Part shown: piece by piece, positions 63,096 to 64,000 of the stretch
Position numbering within the stretch: the first letter of the stretch is position 1
Layout: each line of letters starts with the position of its first letter
NCBI GenBank assembly: GCA_921293015.1
Contig: OV121094.1
Span: forward strand, 32,548,054-32,612,053
Length of the DNA: 64,000 nt
Origin: Phorcus lineatus
Taxonomy: Eukaryota > Mollusca > Gastropoda > Trochida > Trochidae
Direction: 5' to 3'
Notes under the pieces: model-generated
Database searches by the model: none
Seen by the model: the letters and a program-made list of their open reading frames with translations, nothing else
What the model was told of the DNA's origin: nothing
Translations under genes and position numbers: made by a program

Positions 63096-63646
63096 CCTCT
63101 TATAAAAATCGGCAAAAAGGGTTGGATAATAAAAAGGAGTGTATAATTTCATTAACTATTTTGTTCTTGCAGTTTAAGTAACCATGACATTGCCTTGTAA
63201 AGCACTTGTTAGATGATGTCATGTCTGTATGTCACTGCCAATGAAATTCAGGAACACTTACAGAAACAACTGTTGCTAGGGAAGTTGCTATTTGCACATG
63301 TGCACAAATAAGATGCATGACACTGGTAATGTTTCACCATGATCTTTGTGTAATTTTAGCACAATTCGTAGAATACAACCTACATGATTGACAACCTGTT
63401 GTTGATTTCCTTAGATGTAATAAAGACAGAAGTAAAGTAACAAATATGCATATTGTGATTAGATGTTTTTCAGGGATGAATTTTCACTCAATGAAATGAA
63501 AGTTGTTATGATTGTTTTTTAATGTAATAAAAGTTGACATGATCTTTGTATTTTTCATCTTTTGAATCACTTATATTGATTTGAGATTTATTTCCATCCA
63601 ATTTAGAAATGTTGATGATTATGTAATAATTGTTGAATTCTATTTG
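63096..63646. other. No gene recognised
   Basis: AT-rich sequence with no supported feature before the SINE-like copy at 63647. Confidence 0.4.
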
Positions 63647-63800
63647 GTGAGGTTAGGTGATTTGGGGTTTTCACTTATATCACGGCTGCTTATATCATTG
63701 CAGAGAGAAATCCCACAACATTATTGTTGCTATAAACTAAGGTGAAACCTGCGAGTATTGGCTTAAACTAGCAAACCATGGGTGGTACTTCTCTTTATTG
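63647..63800 (+). mobile_element. SINE-like repeat, diverged copy
   Basis: Carries GTGAGGTTAGGTGATTTGGG, CACTTATATCACGGCTGC, GCAGAGAGAAATCCC and AAACCATGGGTGGTACTTC in the same order as the 12781 copy, with the AACGCCGCTTTCAAG block deleted. Confidence 0.65.
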
Positions 63801-64000
63801 GATGCTGAGGTGTCTGCAATGAAGATTGCAAGTTCTGTTACATCAGGGTCTTGGGAACATTGTTCCTATAATTTCCTGATAGTCAGTTCAGCATTTGCCT
63901 TGTACTGACTATTCTGGTTATGCAATAGCTTTATGTGCTCATTGGTCCTTTTATCCAGGCACTGCAGATTGTGCTCAATTTTTTACATATATCATTGGCT

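Overview
This window is animal genomic DNA, about two-thirds A+T, with intron-rich genes, long introns and many dispersed repeats. The SINE-like head sequence, the MITEs and the LINE remnants point to a lophotrochozoan, most likely a mollusc. That assignment is inference; no species can be named. Four protein genes were rebuilt exon by exon from splice sites, reading phase and family similarity: NOC2L (minus, eleven 5' exons, 34324 to 22647, 3' end not found), a cation-dependent mannose-6-phosphate receptor M6PR (plus, 38818..46159, six exons, complete), NDUFB5 (minus, 53979 to 50971, six exons, complete) and SPAG7 (plus, 54213..59047, seven exons, complete).

Layout. 1-22.6 kb has no recognised exon: AT-rich DNA with a possible MEF2/NFI/E-box cluster near 6.1 kb, old tandem repeats at 6.4-7.2 kb, MITEs near 8.2 kb, two GC-richer islands (10.2-10.6 and 12.2-12.6 kb), SINE-like copies, a 3.06-kb element with perfect 19-bp inverted ends (17709-20763) and a foldback at 21.4 kb. 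22.6-34.4 kb is NOC2L, whose intron 6 carries about 35 copies of a 73-bp satellite. 34.6-38.3 kb holds a MITE joined to a broken LINE, lying between the divergent NOC2L and M6PR promoters. 38.8-48.2 kb is M6PR, with MITEs in introns 1 and 4 and a tandem repeat in intron 5 that resembles its own splice-donor region. 50.1-50.6 kb holds a CRE cluster and a hairpin. 50.7-60.3 kb is the head-to-head NDUFB5-SPAG7 pair sharing 233 bp between start codons. 60.3-64 kb is repeats and apparently empty sequence.

The four genes are housekeeping genes of separate pathways: ribosome assembly, lysosomal enzyme sorting, respiratory complex I and an R3H nucleic-acid-binding protein. They form two divergent pairs, and M6PR and NDUFB5 converge. 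The most unusual signals are the donor-like minisatellite in M6PR, the satellite built from a SINE head, MITE ends lying 25-26 nt from two different 3' splice sites, an M6P receptor lacking the usual cation-binding aspartate, and CRE clusters placed beside long hairpins.
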